Made by a program: the position numbers and the translations under genes
Shown here: in pieces, positions 1 through 13,191 of the stretch
Numbering within the stretch: position 1 is the first letter of the stretch
Layout of the letters: each line of letters opens with the position of its first letter
Source: Nematostella vectensis
Lineage: Eukaryota; Cnidaria; Anthozoa; Actiniaria; Edwardsiidae
DNA length: 64,000 nt
Direction: 5' to 3'
Assembly (NCBI RefSeq): GCF_932526225.1
Contig: NC_064039.1
Coordinates: 8,876,139 to 8,940,138, forward strand
The notes under the pieces: model-generated
Databases searched by the model: none
The model's input: only the letters and a program-made list of their open reading frames with translations
What the model was told of the DNA's origin: nothing

Positions 1-575
1 CCCCAACCCCAACCCCAACCCCAACCCAACCCAACCCAACCCAACCCAACCCCAACCCCAAGCCAAACCCCAACCCCAACCCTACAACCCTAACCCTAAC
101 CCTAACCCCAACCCCAACCCCAACCCCAACCCCAACCCCAACCCTAACCCTAACCCTAACCCCAACCCCAACCCAACCCAACCCAACCCCAACCCCAAGC
201 CAAACCCCAACCCCAACCCTACAACCCTAACCCTAACCCCAACCCCAACCCTAACCCTTACCCCAACCCCAATCCCAACCCAAACCCTTACCCTACCCTA
301 ACCCTAACCCTACCCTAACCCTAACCCCAGCCTCAACCCTAACCCTACCGTAACCCTAACCCTAACCCTACAACCCTAACCCTACCCTAACCCCAACCCT
401 AACCCCAACCCTAACACTAACGTAACCCTAACCCTACCGTAACCCTACCCTACCCTAACCCCAATCCCAACCCTTACCCTACCCCTACCGTAACCCTAAC
501 AATACCCATACCCTACAACCCTAACCCTACCGTAACCCTACCCTACCCTGCCCTAAGCCCAACCCTAATCCCTAA
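1..575. repeat. Telomere-type repeats (CCCTAA / CCCCAA variants)
   Basis: Tandem CCCTAA, CCCCAA and CCCAA units run from the first base to about 575, with increasing CCCTACC and CCGTAA variants to the right. CCCTAA is the C-rich strand of the usual animal telomere repeat TTAGGG, and finding it at the left edge of the plus strand is the orientation expected at a left chromosome end. The many variants suggest the degenerate proximal part of a telomere rather than freshly made repeats. Confidence 0.85.
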
Positions 576-581
576 CCGGTC

Positions 582-1195
582 TATTGGTCTACCCCAACGA
601 AACTAAGGCTATGAGGGACCCCACTATAGTTTACCCTTTTTTAACTTTTTTGGGGTAAAACTGAAAACGGGGTGTACTCTTCTGTGTTTCTACCCCAACG
701 AAACTAATGCTATGAGGGATCCTTATGGCCTTTTTTAACTTTTTGAGGGTAAAACTCAAAACGGGGTGTACTCTTCTCGGTATCTACCCCAACGAAACTA
801 AGGCTATGAGGGATCCCTATAGTTTTCCCTTTTTTGGGGGTAAAACTCAACACGGGGGGGGGGGGGGGGTACTCTCATCGGGGTCTACCCCAACGAAACT
901 AAGGCTATGAGGGACCCCACTATAGTTTACCCTTTTTTAACTTTTTTGGGGTAAAACTGAAAACGGGGTGTACTCTTCTGTGTATCTACCCCAACGAAAC
1001 TAATGCTATGAGGGATCCTTATGGCCTTTTTTAACTTTGAGGGTAAAACTCAAAACGGGGTGTACTCTTCTCGGTATCTACCCCAACGAAACTAAGGCTA
1101 TGAGGGATCCCTATAGTTTTCACTTTTTTGGGGGTAAAACTCAACACGGGGGGGGGGGGTACTCTCATCGGGGTCTACCTCAACGAACCTAAGGC
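582..1195. repeat. Subtelomeric higher-order satellite, about 100-bp monomers in an A-B-C order, two copies
   Basis: Six related monomers each open with TCTACCCCAACGAAACTAA followed by GGCTATGAGGGA or TGCTATGAGGGA. They fall into three types by their middle part (CCCCACTATAGTTTACCC, TCCTTATGGCC, TCCCTATAG) and occur in the order A-B-C-A-B-C, so a unit of about 295 bp is itself duplicated. The C monomers carry a run of 11 to 18 G. The array lies directly inside the telomeric repeats, as subtelomeric satellites do. Confidence 0.8.
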
Positions 1196-1678
1196 TATGA
1201 CTGAACGCCTCTGTCAGAATCGGTGCTGGAACGCATAGGCGAACAAGGAAAGAGAACGGGCTTGTCCGCTCTGGGGCTGGGGTGGAGCTTACCCCTTATC
1301 GCCTATCTCTAAGCCTACAACCTACCCCTAGTTATTTTTTTATTAATGTTTAAAATGTGAAATTGACATTACACTGGCGACATTTGATTTGTTCACTACT
1401 TTTAATTATAAGTTCTCTCTGTTTGATAATCCCAGCCTCGCCGGATTAATATAAATGTGCTACTTTACAGTTACAGTTACATGCCTATACAATCACTTTT
1501 ACCTAACGTTGCGTTGGGACAGAAATGATATCCCGAAGTAAAGAGTCCTCGTTCTGTATCGCGATAGGACACACATCCCTATGTTCCTCTGAAGATTTGC
1601 GTGTGCGCATATGTTAGCGAGTAAAAGTTAGGGACGACTAACAATTTGTCTATTCAGCAGGTGACCCCGGCTACAAAT
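1196..1678. other. Gap between subtelomeric satellite and KDZ gene; no gene seen
   Basis: Unique-looking sequence with no supported reading frame. It must contain the 3' untranslated region of the minus-strand KDZ gene and, if that gene is still a transposon, its right-hand terminal repeat. I compared it by eye with 9854-10000 and did not find an inverted repeat. Confidence 0.5.
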
Positions 1679-4600
1679 TTAATGGAATTCTACCATAGAT
1701 AAGTTACCATATGTGGGTTTGTTAAAGCCCTCGTAACGCCATAACGCCTCGCAAAACGTACGCATGTTTTCTGTTGCACATAACAGTACTAGCGCGCCGT
1801 GATTAGCCATATGCGAGTGACTATCAAAGTAAGCAATTTGAGTGCCGCTGATCACGAAAAGTGCAGACCTACAACTTATCGTAAGGCAAGCTAGATTGAA
1901 AGACCCCACAGGAGGAACGGCATTTTGTAACTGATATACGATTGTTGTTTCCTCGTGCGGATCTTCTAGGCGGACGGGTAAGGTCTCACGAATGGAGCAG
2001 TCAAACCATGGTGCGAGATAGCCTGCGGCTTCCTCTATGGAGAGGTACCGCGTGGGAAGGCTGCTCCTTTGCAGGTCATAAATCCTGTTTCCCTGCTCGA
2101 TACCTACGCACATTGCAGCAACGTTACTTTCTGGGAGCAAAGCGGACGGACGCGGGAGCAAAAGAGATTTGCTCCAGAAAATATGGCCAATTACCAAGGC
2201 AATTACGCTGCATGCACTGCTTCCGTTTCTACCGTTGAATGTTCCTTGACTTATTGTTTCAGGGAAACACCAGGCGTGGACGCCTTGGCCTAAGTCTTTA
2301 GACTGTATGGCTGTAGACGGAATTGCGTCGTCTCCTTCGTCATCGCTACTCTCATCAGACTCCTCTTCGTCATCTTCTTCCTCCTCGTTTTCTTCTTCAT
2401 CAGGCGTCTGCAGAGTGTCACGGAACTCCTCCAAGTCTTCATTTAGTACAGGGGCAAAGGAAGAAAAGCCTGACGAAATTTGCCGCATCGCAAATTCGAT
2501 CCCTTGTTGAACCAGGGCCAGCTTTCCCCTGAGGACACCCTCTCTGAGGGAGTTGGATTCGTAACGTCGTCTCTGTCGATAAAGAATAGTATAATAATGA
2601 ATTTACAACATAACAAAAATATATTGATATATTGATATTCAATTGCTCGTCGAATTCGAATTAGCGCTAATATTGCATTACATATGCATTTTGTTGGCTG
2701 GATTAAACTTGATCACCTGTTGTGGGGGCTCAGTTGTGATATCTATCGGCAAAACCTGGTTGCCTGTGTCACCTGTTAAAAGAAAACAAGCATATTTAAT
2801 TTCACTATTGGAAACATTTTTCAACATTTATCATTACTTCTTATCAATGTAGCATTTTTGGATTACAAAATCAATTCAGGAAAGGCGATATTACCTGCAA
2901 GAAAGTCTTCAAGTTTTTCTTTTTGCAGCTCCAACGACGGTAACAAGTTTCTGCAGTAGTAAAGCAAAAAGGAGCGCATCTCCCTTTTCACCACCTGTCT
3001 TTCCTCGGTATACCGCCGCCTCTCCATCTCTAAGTCTACCAGAAGACGCTTGGTACGCACTGGAACTAGAAACGAAATAGACAAAACAGAAACAAAAATA
3101 AAAATCAAATGCCTATCACTGCGTTCACATTAGCGCCGTAACATATCTAATTATCGTGTAAAAATAAAACTTGTTTTGATAATAATAGAAGCAAATTAGC
3201 CTATTCAAATCCAATGTGGATTTCCTTGCGTCCACTTGTCTATATAGGGCAAGGCTAACGTTTCGCGTCTTGTATGAACTCAGTATGAATATATCTTACT
3301 TGCTGAATCATCCTCATGCCTATCGCACCACGGAAATTGGCCGACCTCCATTTGGCTCATGGATATCTTCCTGCCGTCAAGCTTCTCCCAAGCATCTACC
3401 AGGACAGCTGCCTCTGTTTTTGTTTGCGATATTTTTTTGCGCAGTTTACTTCTTTGCTTGCCACTATCTAAAACATAAAAACACAAAATACAGAACTTTC
3501 TATTCACTTTTAAGCTTTGTTTGAAAGCATGGGACATTCATAAAATACACTCAAAACATTTTACTGCTGATAAAGTAGTTTAGTCCCTGAACTTCGCTGT
3601 CATGCTCCTGCTACTGTGTTGTACATGCAACCCAGAGGAGTAAAAGGGAGTCCAGGAATGAACTATTAAAAGTAAAACAGCCTTAAACGCCGCTACTGTA
3701 GTACAAACCTGTCATCTTCGACATGTTGTAGGCCGCCTGGGAGATAGCGTAGTGGGCAGCAACTATCCTCTGTTTGAGATAGGCAAGAGTTTTGCCCTTG
3801 AGCCGGGTTTCGGTGCCATCAACATCGAATGACAGCGAACATGGGGCTACCAGCTCCTTCTTTCTCTTGCTAGCAATGTCGAACACTTTCAACAGCTGTC
3901 TGTGAGTTGGTGACGCACGTTCACCAAGACTTTGGATGTGGCCCAGGAGCATGTCCTCTTCAGGAGAGGTCTTGTAAATAGTAGAGGCAGACTTCTCTTC
4001 AGCTTAAACATAAAAAAGTTGTGTTAAACTTATATACACCTATTTCACAAAAGGTTGTCAGTGCAAATGGCGAATGGTAAATAGCAGTTCTAAGCCCGAA
4101 AGGGGCTTACGGGTACTAATCATTCGTAAAATAAAAGGTGTTAAATAGATTCAAGCAATGTCAGAGCCATACATTGATGACCTTTCGTGGATAATTGTTT
4201 GATTTATCCATATTCTTCATCATTTAGTAGAAATTTGATAAGAACCATGGTAGTAGAACTGCCATTTGTCAATCGCCATTCGCCGTTTTCGCACTGACAA
4301 CGTTTTTTGAAATAGGTGTCCGATATTGCAATGCCTCTTGGTCAGTACCCATTGTACCCAGTTTTTTATGTGTCGGCTACTTTATGACTGAATGTTATCA
4401 GAGGTCTCTGCGACATAAACCACTGCTGCAAGCATCGTACCTCGTGCAACTGCAATCACTTCGGCCTTCCACTCTTCAAAGGAAGCATCTACGCCCGCAA
4501 GCTTCTCGCTTATCTCTTGAGTCAGACCTTCTAAACGTTTCTCTGCCTGTTGAGCATTTGAAAGCAAAGAATACAGCAACAACATTTCCGTTGTTGTCAC

Positions 4601-7600
4601 TTGATATGACTTCCAACGTGGCCTAAAAGAAGAGTATATTACCTTGCTGTAACGCTGAGCCAATGAACGTGGGAGGGATTCTATCTTCCTCTGATTCCAC
4701 TTTTGTGCATGCTCTGTAAGGAGCTCTTCCCGACCTAAAAACAAATCAGTTCAATCACATCTGAGAAATCTTAACTCAGTAAAGGGTGGTATAGGTGGTG
4801 AAGGTTGGCTAAGCAGCTTTCTCGCATTTAAGTAATTATGGTAACAATAAGAAGTTAAACATACCCTCTGGAAGCATATGTTTAGTGGACGACCCAAGTC
4901 GAGAAAAGTGGCTGTTTATCAGTTCGACCTCTTCGCCTGTTGTTGCGGCAGCACCCTCCTGCCATCGCCCTCCCCACTGCGGCTGTTGAAATAATACTCG
5001 TTACATGGTAACATCTGACAAATGTAAGCCCATTTTACAATAATAGGAACTGTGCATATACTTAACGTGCTGACCTGACAGTTCCAGGAATGTGCCTTGG
5101 CGTGCATCACTGATAAGGCGGGCTTCATTTTTGACGCTGTGTCTGGATCATGCATCCGCAGCCAGGGCCAGTACTGACAAACTACGTCATACCAAAAAAA
5201 TTCGACTTCCTTTGGCAGAAAGTATGTTGTCTGGAGATAGTGCGCGTACCCATAAATCTCCCCGTGAAACATGTTCACTGCATTATGGGCAAGGGCATGT
5301 CTACATCCGGCGATTTCGAGACCTGTTTCAGAAAGGTTTTTCCTCTTCTTTGCCACATTTCCTGCAGCACGCCAGTTGCTTTCGCCACACATGCCATTAG
5401 AACTGTCACTCTGGAATCAAGAATGTCATGGATTGCATAGAAAAATGGGTTGCTAAATCAAACATGAACCAAATACGGTGGTACTCCGATTTAGAGTTGG
5501 AAAGAGTGAAGAAAAGGAATACTCCCGTAAAATCCTGGATCCAACCATAATGTCTCGAGAGTACAGGAGAACAGAAATAGAACAATTTGAAAGTAACACT
5601 TTAACACTGTCAAGCCAGTATAGTACTTTAGTCAAACGAAGATTATAGGAAAAGCAATGAACTGAAACAAGAACGCCATTACTGCACTTGTAATGATCAT
5701 CCCCAATGTTAAGGTTTGTTGTATATACCTTCTTCGTGGGGCACTGGTACACATTTTGCAAGTGTGCATCGACCTTTACGTTATTGGCAATGAAGGCTTC
5801 ACCGTAGTAACTGTCTGCTTTACGTCTACAAGAAGGTCCAAGTTGTAAGGTCAGCATAATATATAGTGTTACCCAAAGTTCCATGTTGAACGCCCACCAG
5901 TGTCGTCACATAAAAACCAACAATGATATAAACGTTTGGCCGTAGCTATAAAAAACCGTGAAGAAGCATGTATGCTGTCATAACTGGCAGCTGTTTCGGT
6001 CTTATTGGCAATAACTGAGTGCAGAACCACCAGTAAACAGAAGAGCAGATACCTTTGCCCAAATGAAAACTGTAGTTAGCTGCACCAATATACAGCTGTC
6101 CAGCCATGGACAGCTTGTATGAGAGCTACAGTACCTCCACTACCACTATAAAGTAAAGTAACTTTAAAGCAGAAACCAGCTACTTGCACTATTATGCTGG
6201 TTATTTAAATCTAAGCTTACCATGTTTTAATCTGAGCTAATCCAGCTCCTTTGCTTTACTAACTTAAATGTTGTGAACTCAAAAGTTTTACAAACATAGA
6301 ATCAAGTTGTACATTATGAAGTAAATGAGCTTTGCACAAAACAGTACTCACTTTCCTGCAGATGCGAACCGGTAAAGCTTCATGTTACCATCAACGTGCA
6401 TGGAATGTGGCAGGTCGTCACAGGCTGGGCAGGTCATCCAGTCAAGTTGGCGGATTTTATCTATCTCAAACTGGCAATATTTCCATTCACGAAATGCTGT
6501 CCGGAATGTCTGTGGATTGACTGTGCCAACCTACAGAAGAGATAACACAAGGACTGTATTGGCTGGAATAGGATACATTGAAAACTACCACAATAGTACA
6601 GTGTAATTGTCAATCAGTGGCATGCCAAATGCATCTTCAGTAACTATTTTGTCATATGATGATATTTATGCTGGTAAAAAAGTCTTGTTGTGACAAGATA
6701 TGATAGAAAACAACATCCAAAGAGTGGATTTCAATACACTTACTCGCCCTCTACACTTGGAGAACTCCTCAAGAGATTTGAGAAAGGCCCTTTCTGAGAT
6801 GCCTGGCACCTGCTTCTGCAGCATGTCCCAGTAGACAAAGAGGCTATCATCAAAGGCGTAACATGCACCAGTTATGCTCCCTGGCCAGAAGCCGAGCTGC
6901 ACAAGAATAATGGGGTGGTTACCCCCCCATGTCTTATCACAACTGGTACAAACGTATCTCAGGTTATTCAGATCAAACCGCCCTAAAAACAAATAATAAA
7001 AACATTTAAAGTCATTTTAAATGCACATTTTCAATGCACATATCTTTAACAAGTTACTGGATGGCAACAGTTATGAATTGATGGTAAACATACAATCTCA
7101 CCAAAAGTTATTTTAGATTTGAAATTATAATATCATAATCGACTGCATAAGGAATTAAGTCAGAGCGATGTGGATAGAAGGGCTCAGGAGTCTGTGAGAA
7201 AAAGTGGACCCCAGGGGAAAATGAGCATACTGTAAGTAAGTATCTATGTTGTCAATGTACAAAGATATAGAATATTTGACCTTAGATTAAATAAATGTTC
7301 ATGACCTGTAAATTGTATTAGCAATAATGTAACAATGCTATATACCTTTCATAGTCACAACAAATATATGTGATTCAAGGAATCCAGCTATGCAGCATTT
7401 GTGGTTGCACTCAGGGCAATAGACCTCATCTTTAGTAGGGATACTTTTACCTTAAACACAATGTAAGCACCACAATATAAGCATTAGAATAATACTGTTA
7501 AATACTTTGGACTTAAATACTTAAGGAAAACTGGTAATGGAAGAAAACTTTTCTCTGAAGAAACAACATTCTGTTCATTTACTGTATTGATCTGTTTTTG

Positions 7601-9853
7601 TTTTGTTAAACATACACTGTACAGAGTGGCTTAAAGAAAACTACAAAGACATACACTGTAAGGCAAAGTAAAATATTAAACACACTACAGTAAATAATTA
7701 TTTCAGCCACTTTTACTCTCATGCTTACTCTCATTTTTCCAGGTCTCTGAGGTAGTACACCATGATAAGCAGGGCACTATTGGAACATAATGGCCCTTCA
7801 CCAGTGCCTGTCTGTCATGGAATGGACTGCTTTTATGTACAGATATATCACACTCAGAACACAAAGCAGTTCTTGGTCCACAGTCTGAGCACTGTATACT
7901 TGGCATTTTATTAATACAAAGCATGCATGTTTGGCTGGGCATTACTGCAAACGACTCTAGTTTAGCATTGAATAGCTGAGAACGCAGAGATTCCCAGCTT
8001 TCTTGTAGTGTGATGGATCTTTCGCTCCAGGAAGGCCTGTGCCTGCTCTGTCCCTCCCAGTTTCTCAGCAGTTCTCTTGCTCGGCTTAAAATATCCGTAA
8101 AATCATCTGCTTGTAAATACAAATACAAAAGGGTAAGAGGCACACTAAATTTAAAGGTGGGGCTGTATTTCTCTATGCATTTAGTAATTCAAATTCTCTG
8201 TTTTCATCATCTGCGAGTTTTACAGTTATAAGGTTTGGATTTTATGTAGCCCAGTGCCGTATCAAATTCCACTGAATTTGGTTTGGTGAGCAAGACAGAA
8301 AAAATCAAATTATGTAACAGTTGAACATAATTACAAAAAAATAAAAATAAAAGTTAAATAAATAAATAAATAAATGAATGGATGGATGAATGAATGAATA
8401 AATAATAAATATCACCATGTCTTTCTACTGCAAACTATTAGTAGATACATTATTGATGCATTTGGAATAAAAAATGTCTGTTTACCTGACAAATCTGCAT
8501 TTTCTCCATCATTTGGAATGCAGTGTTCTGCTGTCTCTTCAGTCTCTGTAAGATTATATTGATTTATCATAAATATAAAGTAAGCTTATAAATGTTACAG
8601 TAGATTTTCAGCACCATTGACACATACTGATAACAATGTCATTGACATTATTAACATTGACACATACTGATAACAATGATAAAATCATGTTGCTGTGTCA
8701 GTCCCTTATGCAAGTGATTACATCAGGGAATCGAAAAAGAATAATTAAAATGGCAAATTCAACTTTCAAATTGATTGGGGTGTCCAACTTTGAAACTGAG
8801 GAATGGAACTGAGGAGCTCCCAGCTCCTTGGGACAAAACTGCTCTGAGGTAATAGGAGGCATCCGCCATTTTGCTAGCTCGTTACTCATGCATGCGCAGA
8901 CACTTACCGAATTACATTTCTGCGCACATGACCGGCTTGATGTTATGAGTCAATTCAAGCGCATTTGCTATTTGATCATAATCGTCAATTCATTTACGCG
9001 ATCATGTTGAGTCCACTGACCCTGCCAGCTTTAAGTGCTTCAGAGCATGCACGTATTGGTGCCATTCAAGGATTGTTTGAGTGCTTGCAGCCATGGAGAA
9101 TAGATTCTACAGAAGACTTTGTGAGACTTGATCTTTGTTTCATTATAGCGCTTTAATTATGTAAATAATACTTGAAAATGTGTTATAAAACGCTATAATA
9201 GTTCTACAGAAGTTCCGTGGCTACCGCCACTTCATCATTAATATTCTAGCGCTTTATATCACCTATATATTTCAAGTGGTGATCCTCTATTCAACTAGCC
9301 TGCTGACGGGAAATATTCAACTTGAAATAGCTTTTCAAGTAAACCTCCAGCCCAACTTGTTACAAAAACCAGCACAGTAGATACTATTAGGGGGAAATAA
9401 CATATTGGCAGTAGTAATGTTTTACAGGAACAACAAATAGACAAGATAAAAAAGTGTTTAGACTGAGCACTCACACATTCATCTTGACAACTAACCTTCG
9501 CCAGAGACGTCAAACTCGGGGTTCAGCCTCTTTTCTTTAGATTTTTTCTGACCTTTATACGTCCCTTTGTTATTTCCGAGTCCCGTGGCTGGATCGGTAG
9601 AAAATAAAAATCGAACCGGTTTCCTCTTTCGCTTTGATTTTACTTCTTGCCGATCAAGCAAGTTTCTGCCTTCTTTGAGAAGTTCTTCTACGGATTTCTT
9701 TCTTTTACCTACAAAAAAATAGACGAGGAGGTAAAAAAAAATCGCCAAAGGCTCCCATCGTTTACACATCTCCAAAAGAGCCTTTGATGATGGTCAGTAA
9801 AAGCTTAAACAGCGCTGAACTGCGTCCCACTTACCACGAGATTTGGGCGCCAT
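1679..9853 (-). CDS. KDZ-superfamily transposase with C-terminal protease-like domain, 16 exons, frame intact
   Basis: Exons (high to low): 9835-9853, 9496-9708, 8486-8545, 7729-8109, 7346-7450, 6744-6982, 6352-6530, 5729-5825, 5075-5410, 4865-4982, 4441-4734, 3709-4002, 3300-3467, 2895-3065, 2717-2772, 1679-2539. They total 3591 nt with matching phases and a GT donor and AG acceptor at every junction, giving 1196 residues from MAPKSRGKRKKS to MVEFH. A lysine/arginine-rich N-terminus precedes a CxC2-type cysteine cluster (about 155-215, CMLC...CSDC...CSEC), CPECNHKCC, GRFDLNNLRYVC and WMTCPACDD. Candidate acidic catalytic residues are D386 (HVDGNMKL), D506 (WYDVVCQYW) and the TTGEEVE glutamates near 560. 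Residues 956-981 are almost all acidic. The last 200 residues have NGSSACS (C1020) and FDSHSH (1148-1153), which resemble a papain-fold cysteine protease. KDZ elements are cut-and-paste DNA transposons. I found no terminal inverted repeats, so this may be a transposon or a domesticated copy. Confidence 0.85.
4037..4318. mobile_element. Inverted-repeat element (MITE-like) in KDZ intron 11
   Basis: The left end CACCTATTTCACAAAAGG and the right end read in reverse, CACCTATTTCAAAAAACG, are imperfect inverted repeats of about 60 bp; both continue through GTTGTCAGTGC and GGCGAATGG. The element sits between exons 12 and 11 of the KDZ gene and does not touch a splice site. Confidence 0.7.
8341..8409. 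repeat. AAAT / GAATG microsatellite
   Basis: Short run of AAAT units grading into GAATG and GGATG units, inside an intron of the KDZ gene. Confidence 0.8.
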
Positions 9854-10001
9854 ATTGGATGTGTGATACCTAGACGCTGCGCCGAACGCTTTATAATTCA
9901 CTTGTCCATGCGCATGACAATGAATTAATGACTATCATTAATTCAGTGGTCAAATAACATTTAAGGATAATCGTTAATTCATTCTCGAGACCGTGTTGAG
10001 A

Positions 10002-10172
10002 CTGCGGAGGTCTGAGTACCTACTCGGTAGGCCGCGGAGGTCTGGGTACCTACTCGGTAGACTGCGGAGGTCTGGGTACCTACTCGGTAGACTGCGGAGG
10101 TCTGGGTACCTACTCGGTAGGCCGCGGAGGTCTGGGTACCTATTCGGTAGGCCGCGGAAGTCTGGGTACCTG
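10002..10172. repeat. 30-bp minisatellite, about 5.7 copies
   Basis: The unit is CTGCGGAGGTCTGGGTACCT followed by ACTCGGTAGA/G; copies differ at only a few positions. It begins about 150 bp upstream of the KDZ start codon. The open frame across it is a by-product of a unit length divisible by three. Confidence 0.85.
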
Positions 10173-13100
10173 ATATTCGGATCTGGGTGCAGTCTACATA
10201 CGTCTGTAGTTCATCTGTACACCGACTACATTTGGCTTTGGAATACGAAAAATGCTTACTTTGAGAAATACAGTAAAAAAATGGGTTATGTGAGGATGAT
10301 CTAGTTTGTTTACACTAGGCAATTTATAGAAATGAGTAAACAAACGTGAGAAGAACTCCCGCTAGCCTTCGTATTGACTGGAAGCATTATGTGTGATTTC
10401 CTGGACCCCGATGATCCCCATCACCATTATGATATTCTTGTTTTATTTGTGTATTGCCCTTACCTGGAATATCCAGAGTGATCGAATTTGATCGAATTTA
10501 TTAGCGAGATATGCTCTTCATCTTTATAAGTGGGAGGTACAATCTGGTATATTTTGTGCTCTTGCTACTAAGTTTGTTTACTACTATAATCACCGATTTT
10601 TATTTTAACACTGTGACGTCTTTTAGACAGAAAAGCTTTAGCGTTTGTGATATAAACAGTATTGTGTTTTCTCCAACATTCCTTTCTCATTCAATTATTT
10701 TCTATTTCAACTCAATCTGACAAGTCCTTTTGTCATTTGTATCTCTTGCAGTTAATAGTAACAATTTGAGCACCCTCTACATCTTATCAATTAAAACGCG
10801 CAAGAACAGGTGCTCTACATGTTTACTACATGTAAAGTTACACTACATGGGCGCCTAATGTATATCTTATCGGATTTCACGAAGCATTTGTGTTATTGAT
10901 TTTTCAATTCGTGGCATGCGTCGCTGAGAATCCCCTCAAAGGCGCCCAAGTGTTTCGCTATAAGCGGCGAGTGAGAACTTGAAAGGCTGACAAAATGATG
11001 ATAAGTGTAACTCTGCACCATCCATCAGCCAAGCCTCAATTTTCTCGTTATTGTAATGACATTTCATCATAATTTACCCAATTACCAATAGTTTGATTCA
11101 ATTTGTCTTCTCTCTTGGACTAAATCCTTTTAGAAATAAGATACACAAGTATTATCCTAATTTTACAAGGTTTCAATTTCTCTGTCAATGCTTTCTTGTT
11201 TTTAATTTTGTTGTGGTATGCTGCTCTAGCCTTTTCTCCAATTTTCATTTAAGTTCTTTCCTGTAAACACCCAAACTAAAAGACTCGGTTTTCTTTAAAA
11301 AATCAAAGTTAGCAAATTTGTTTACCATGTCAGTCGATTTTAAAGAATTTCTAAAGAATTTTTAAAGAATTTCTATTTTCATTAGAGGGAGGTATTTGCA
11401 CTAGGAAAGGGGGAAAAGGTGACAGGGTGGTTTACAAAACTCAGGCTTACAAAAAATAAATAAAACAAAAATAACAGATTAAAAACCTCACCAGTGTACA
11501 AGAATGAAAAAATAACCGAATTTATAGCGTTCAAAAGGTAACGTGGATAATGCTCAAGTGGAAGAATTGTTTTAGTTTTAAAGCCGTGTTGAAATTTGAT
11601 TTTTTCTTCCTATTTTATTTGACTCAATGAAGGAAAAAAATGGTTAGATTTAATTTCAAACGTTAAATGTATTGTTCTTCCTTGAAGTATTATTGAAACT
11701 TGAGTTATTTTCATTGCCTCGCTTATTGAAAGTTTTATCTGTTTTATGTGTCGCTTCTGTTCTCTTCGTCTGACGGCCATCATTGTAAGCACCCTGTGTT
11801 TAAGCGGCTCTAACAAGCAAAGAAAACCCAATTTCTCTTATTGACACAAAATATCCAGTTCGTTTTAATCCAGAGTGAGATTATTCCTTTTATTTGAAGA
11901 GCATTTCAGCAAGGGTTCGTTAGCTAATTATTGGAAGAACTCCGCTAATAAGCCATCTTCTATCACACGTAATTAGCTGACTTTTATATGAATCTCCCGG
12001 CAACAAATGGGCTATTTAGCGAAGGTGCCTCTCGAGCGCGTTGGCTCGTGTCGCACATTAAACACATACCAATGGGCAGCGAGAGAGTTAACCAAATTAG
12101 GGGAAATCAGCGGGTTAGGGACGAGAAATTCTACCAAAAGTCATTAATCACAAATCAAGGGTTTACCCCCTGTAGCGTGTGATCAAGACAAAGAGTAGAC
12201 GAATCTGCGCGGGCTGGCTAATCGCCATGATCTTGTGCGTCCACGCTCTATCTGTCCTGACAATCTCTAGTGGTAGCTACCTGCTTACAGCGCCAGTTTA
12301 AGATGCTTTTAGAAACATCACAATGTTAACTTTTTCTATTAAAAAACGCGTTGTAACTCAATAAACCGGCCTGACTACGCATGCGCATTAACGCCAGCCT
12401 TTGCACCTGCTTATTCTAATGGTCGTTCTCTCAATGGTCAGGGCTTCATCTGGCGTAATGGAATTCGCTTCACTTTTGAACTCCCAGAGAAAATTGCCTT
12501 TGTTAAAGATTTATCATACCCAGAAGTAATTTCCCTCAAGCTTTCACAGTAAACTCTTCTAAACAAAGGCCACAATAGAAGAAGTTAAGCCAACAATTTT
12601 AATCCATTTGTTAAAGAGTTGTACGTTTGCTAAAGCAATGTAGCGAGTTTTTGTTTTCAATAAAAAGAGTTCATCCATAAGAGATTCATACATATTCAGG
12701 TCTTTGCATAGTATTATGATTACTAGCGCCGTGAGTTGATTATGCCTAATCTGAGGTTCGTACGATAGCAACCGAAAGGACTGGCTTAACTAGTCGTTTT
12801 TCAAGGCATGTGTCGTGGATATGTAGTATCTAACGTGTATGGGTTGTGTTTTTTCGTCGAGCTGATGGTCGCGGGGCTAAGATAGTAATGGACTCTGCGC
12901 GTTTTTTTTTTGCGCGACGCGTGAAACGGCTGCCATTAGTGTCCTTACTCTGGTAATCATAAGAAGACATAACAATTAAGATAGATGGGAAAATTAAATA
13001 AGTCATTTGCTGTGGATTGGAGCTGAGGAGAGCCAGATGATGTCACCATAAACTAGGACCTGCCATCGTCGAGATCTCATTCGCGCCCTGCATTCCGATG

Positions 13101-13191
13101 CACAACAGCCAGCTCGCCCTACTCGACTAGAGAAGTAATACGCGTCTTACAAGGCACTCTTCACAAAGGCACGCTTCACATTCATCTTAAA
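10173..13191. other. AT-rich intergenic stretch; no gene recognised
   Basis: About 3 kb between the divergent KDZ and homeobox genes. No frame here has recognisable domains or matching splice sites. It should hold the promoters of the two flanking genes, but I see no motif I can name with confidence. Confidence 0.5.

Noticed and set aside
2307-2532. Plus-strand serine-rich and arginine-rich frames
   Set aside because: Shadows of the acidic tract of the minus-strand KDZ gene.
12877-12894. Minus-strand SPLLS-stop after an acceptor-like CGCAG, considered as the last exon of PCGF A
   Set aside because: It is 7 kb away beyond other elements and next to the homeobox promoter, and too short to identify.
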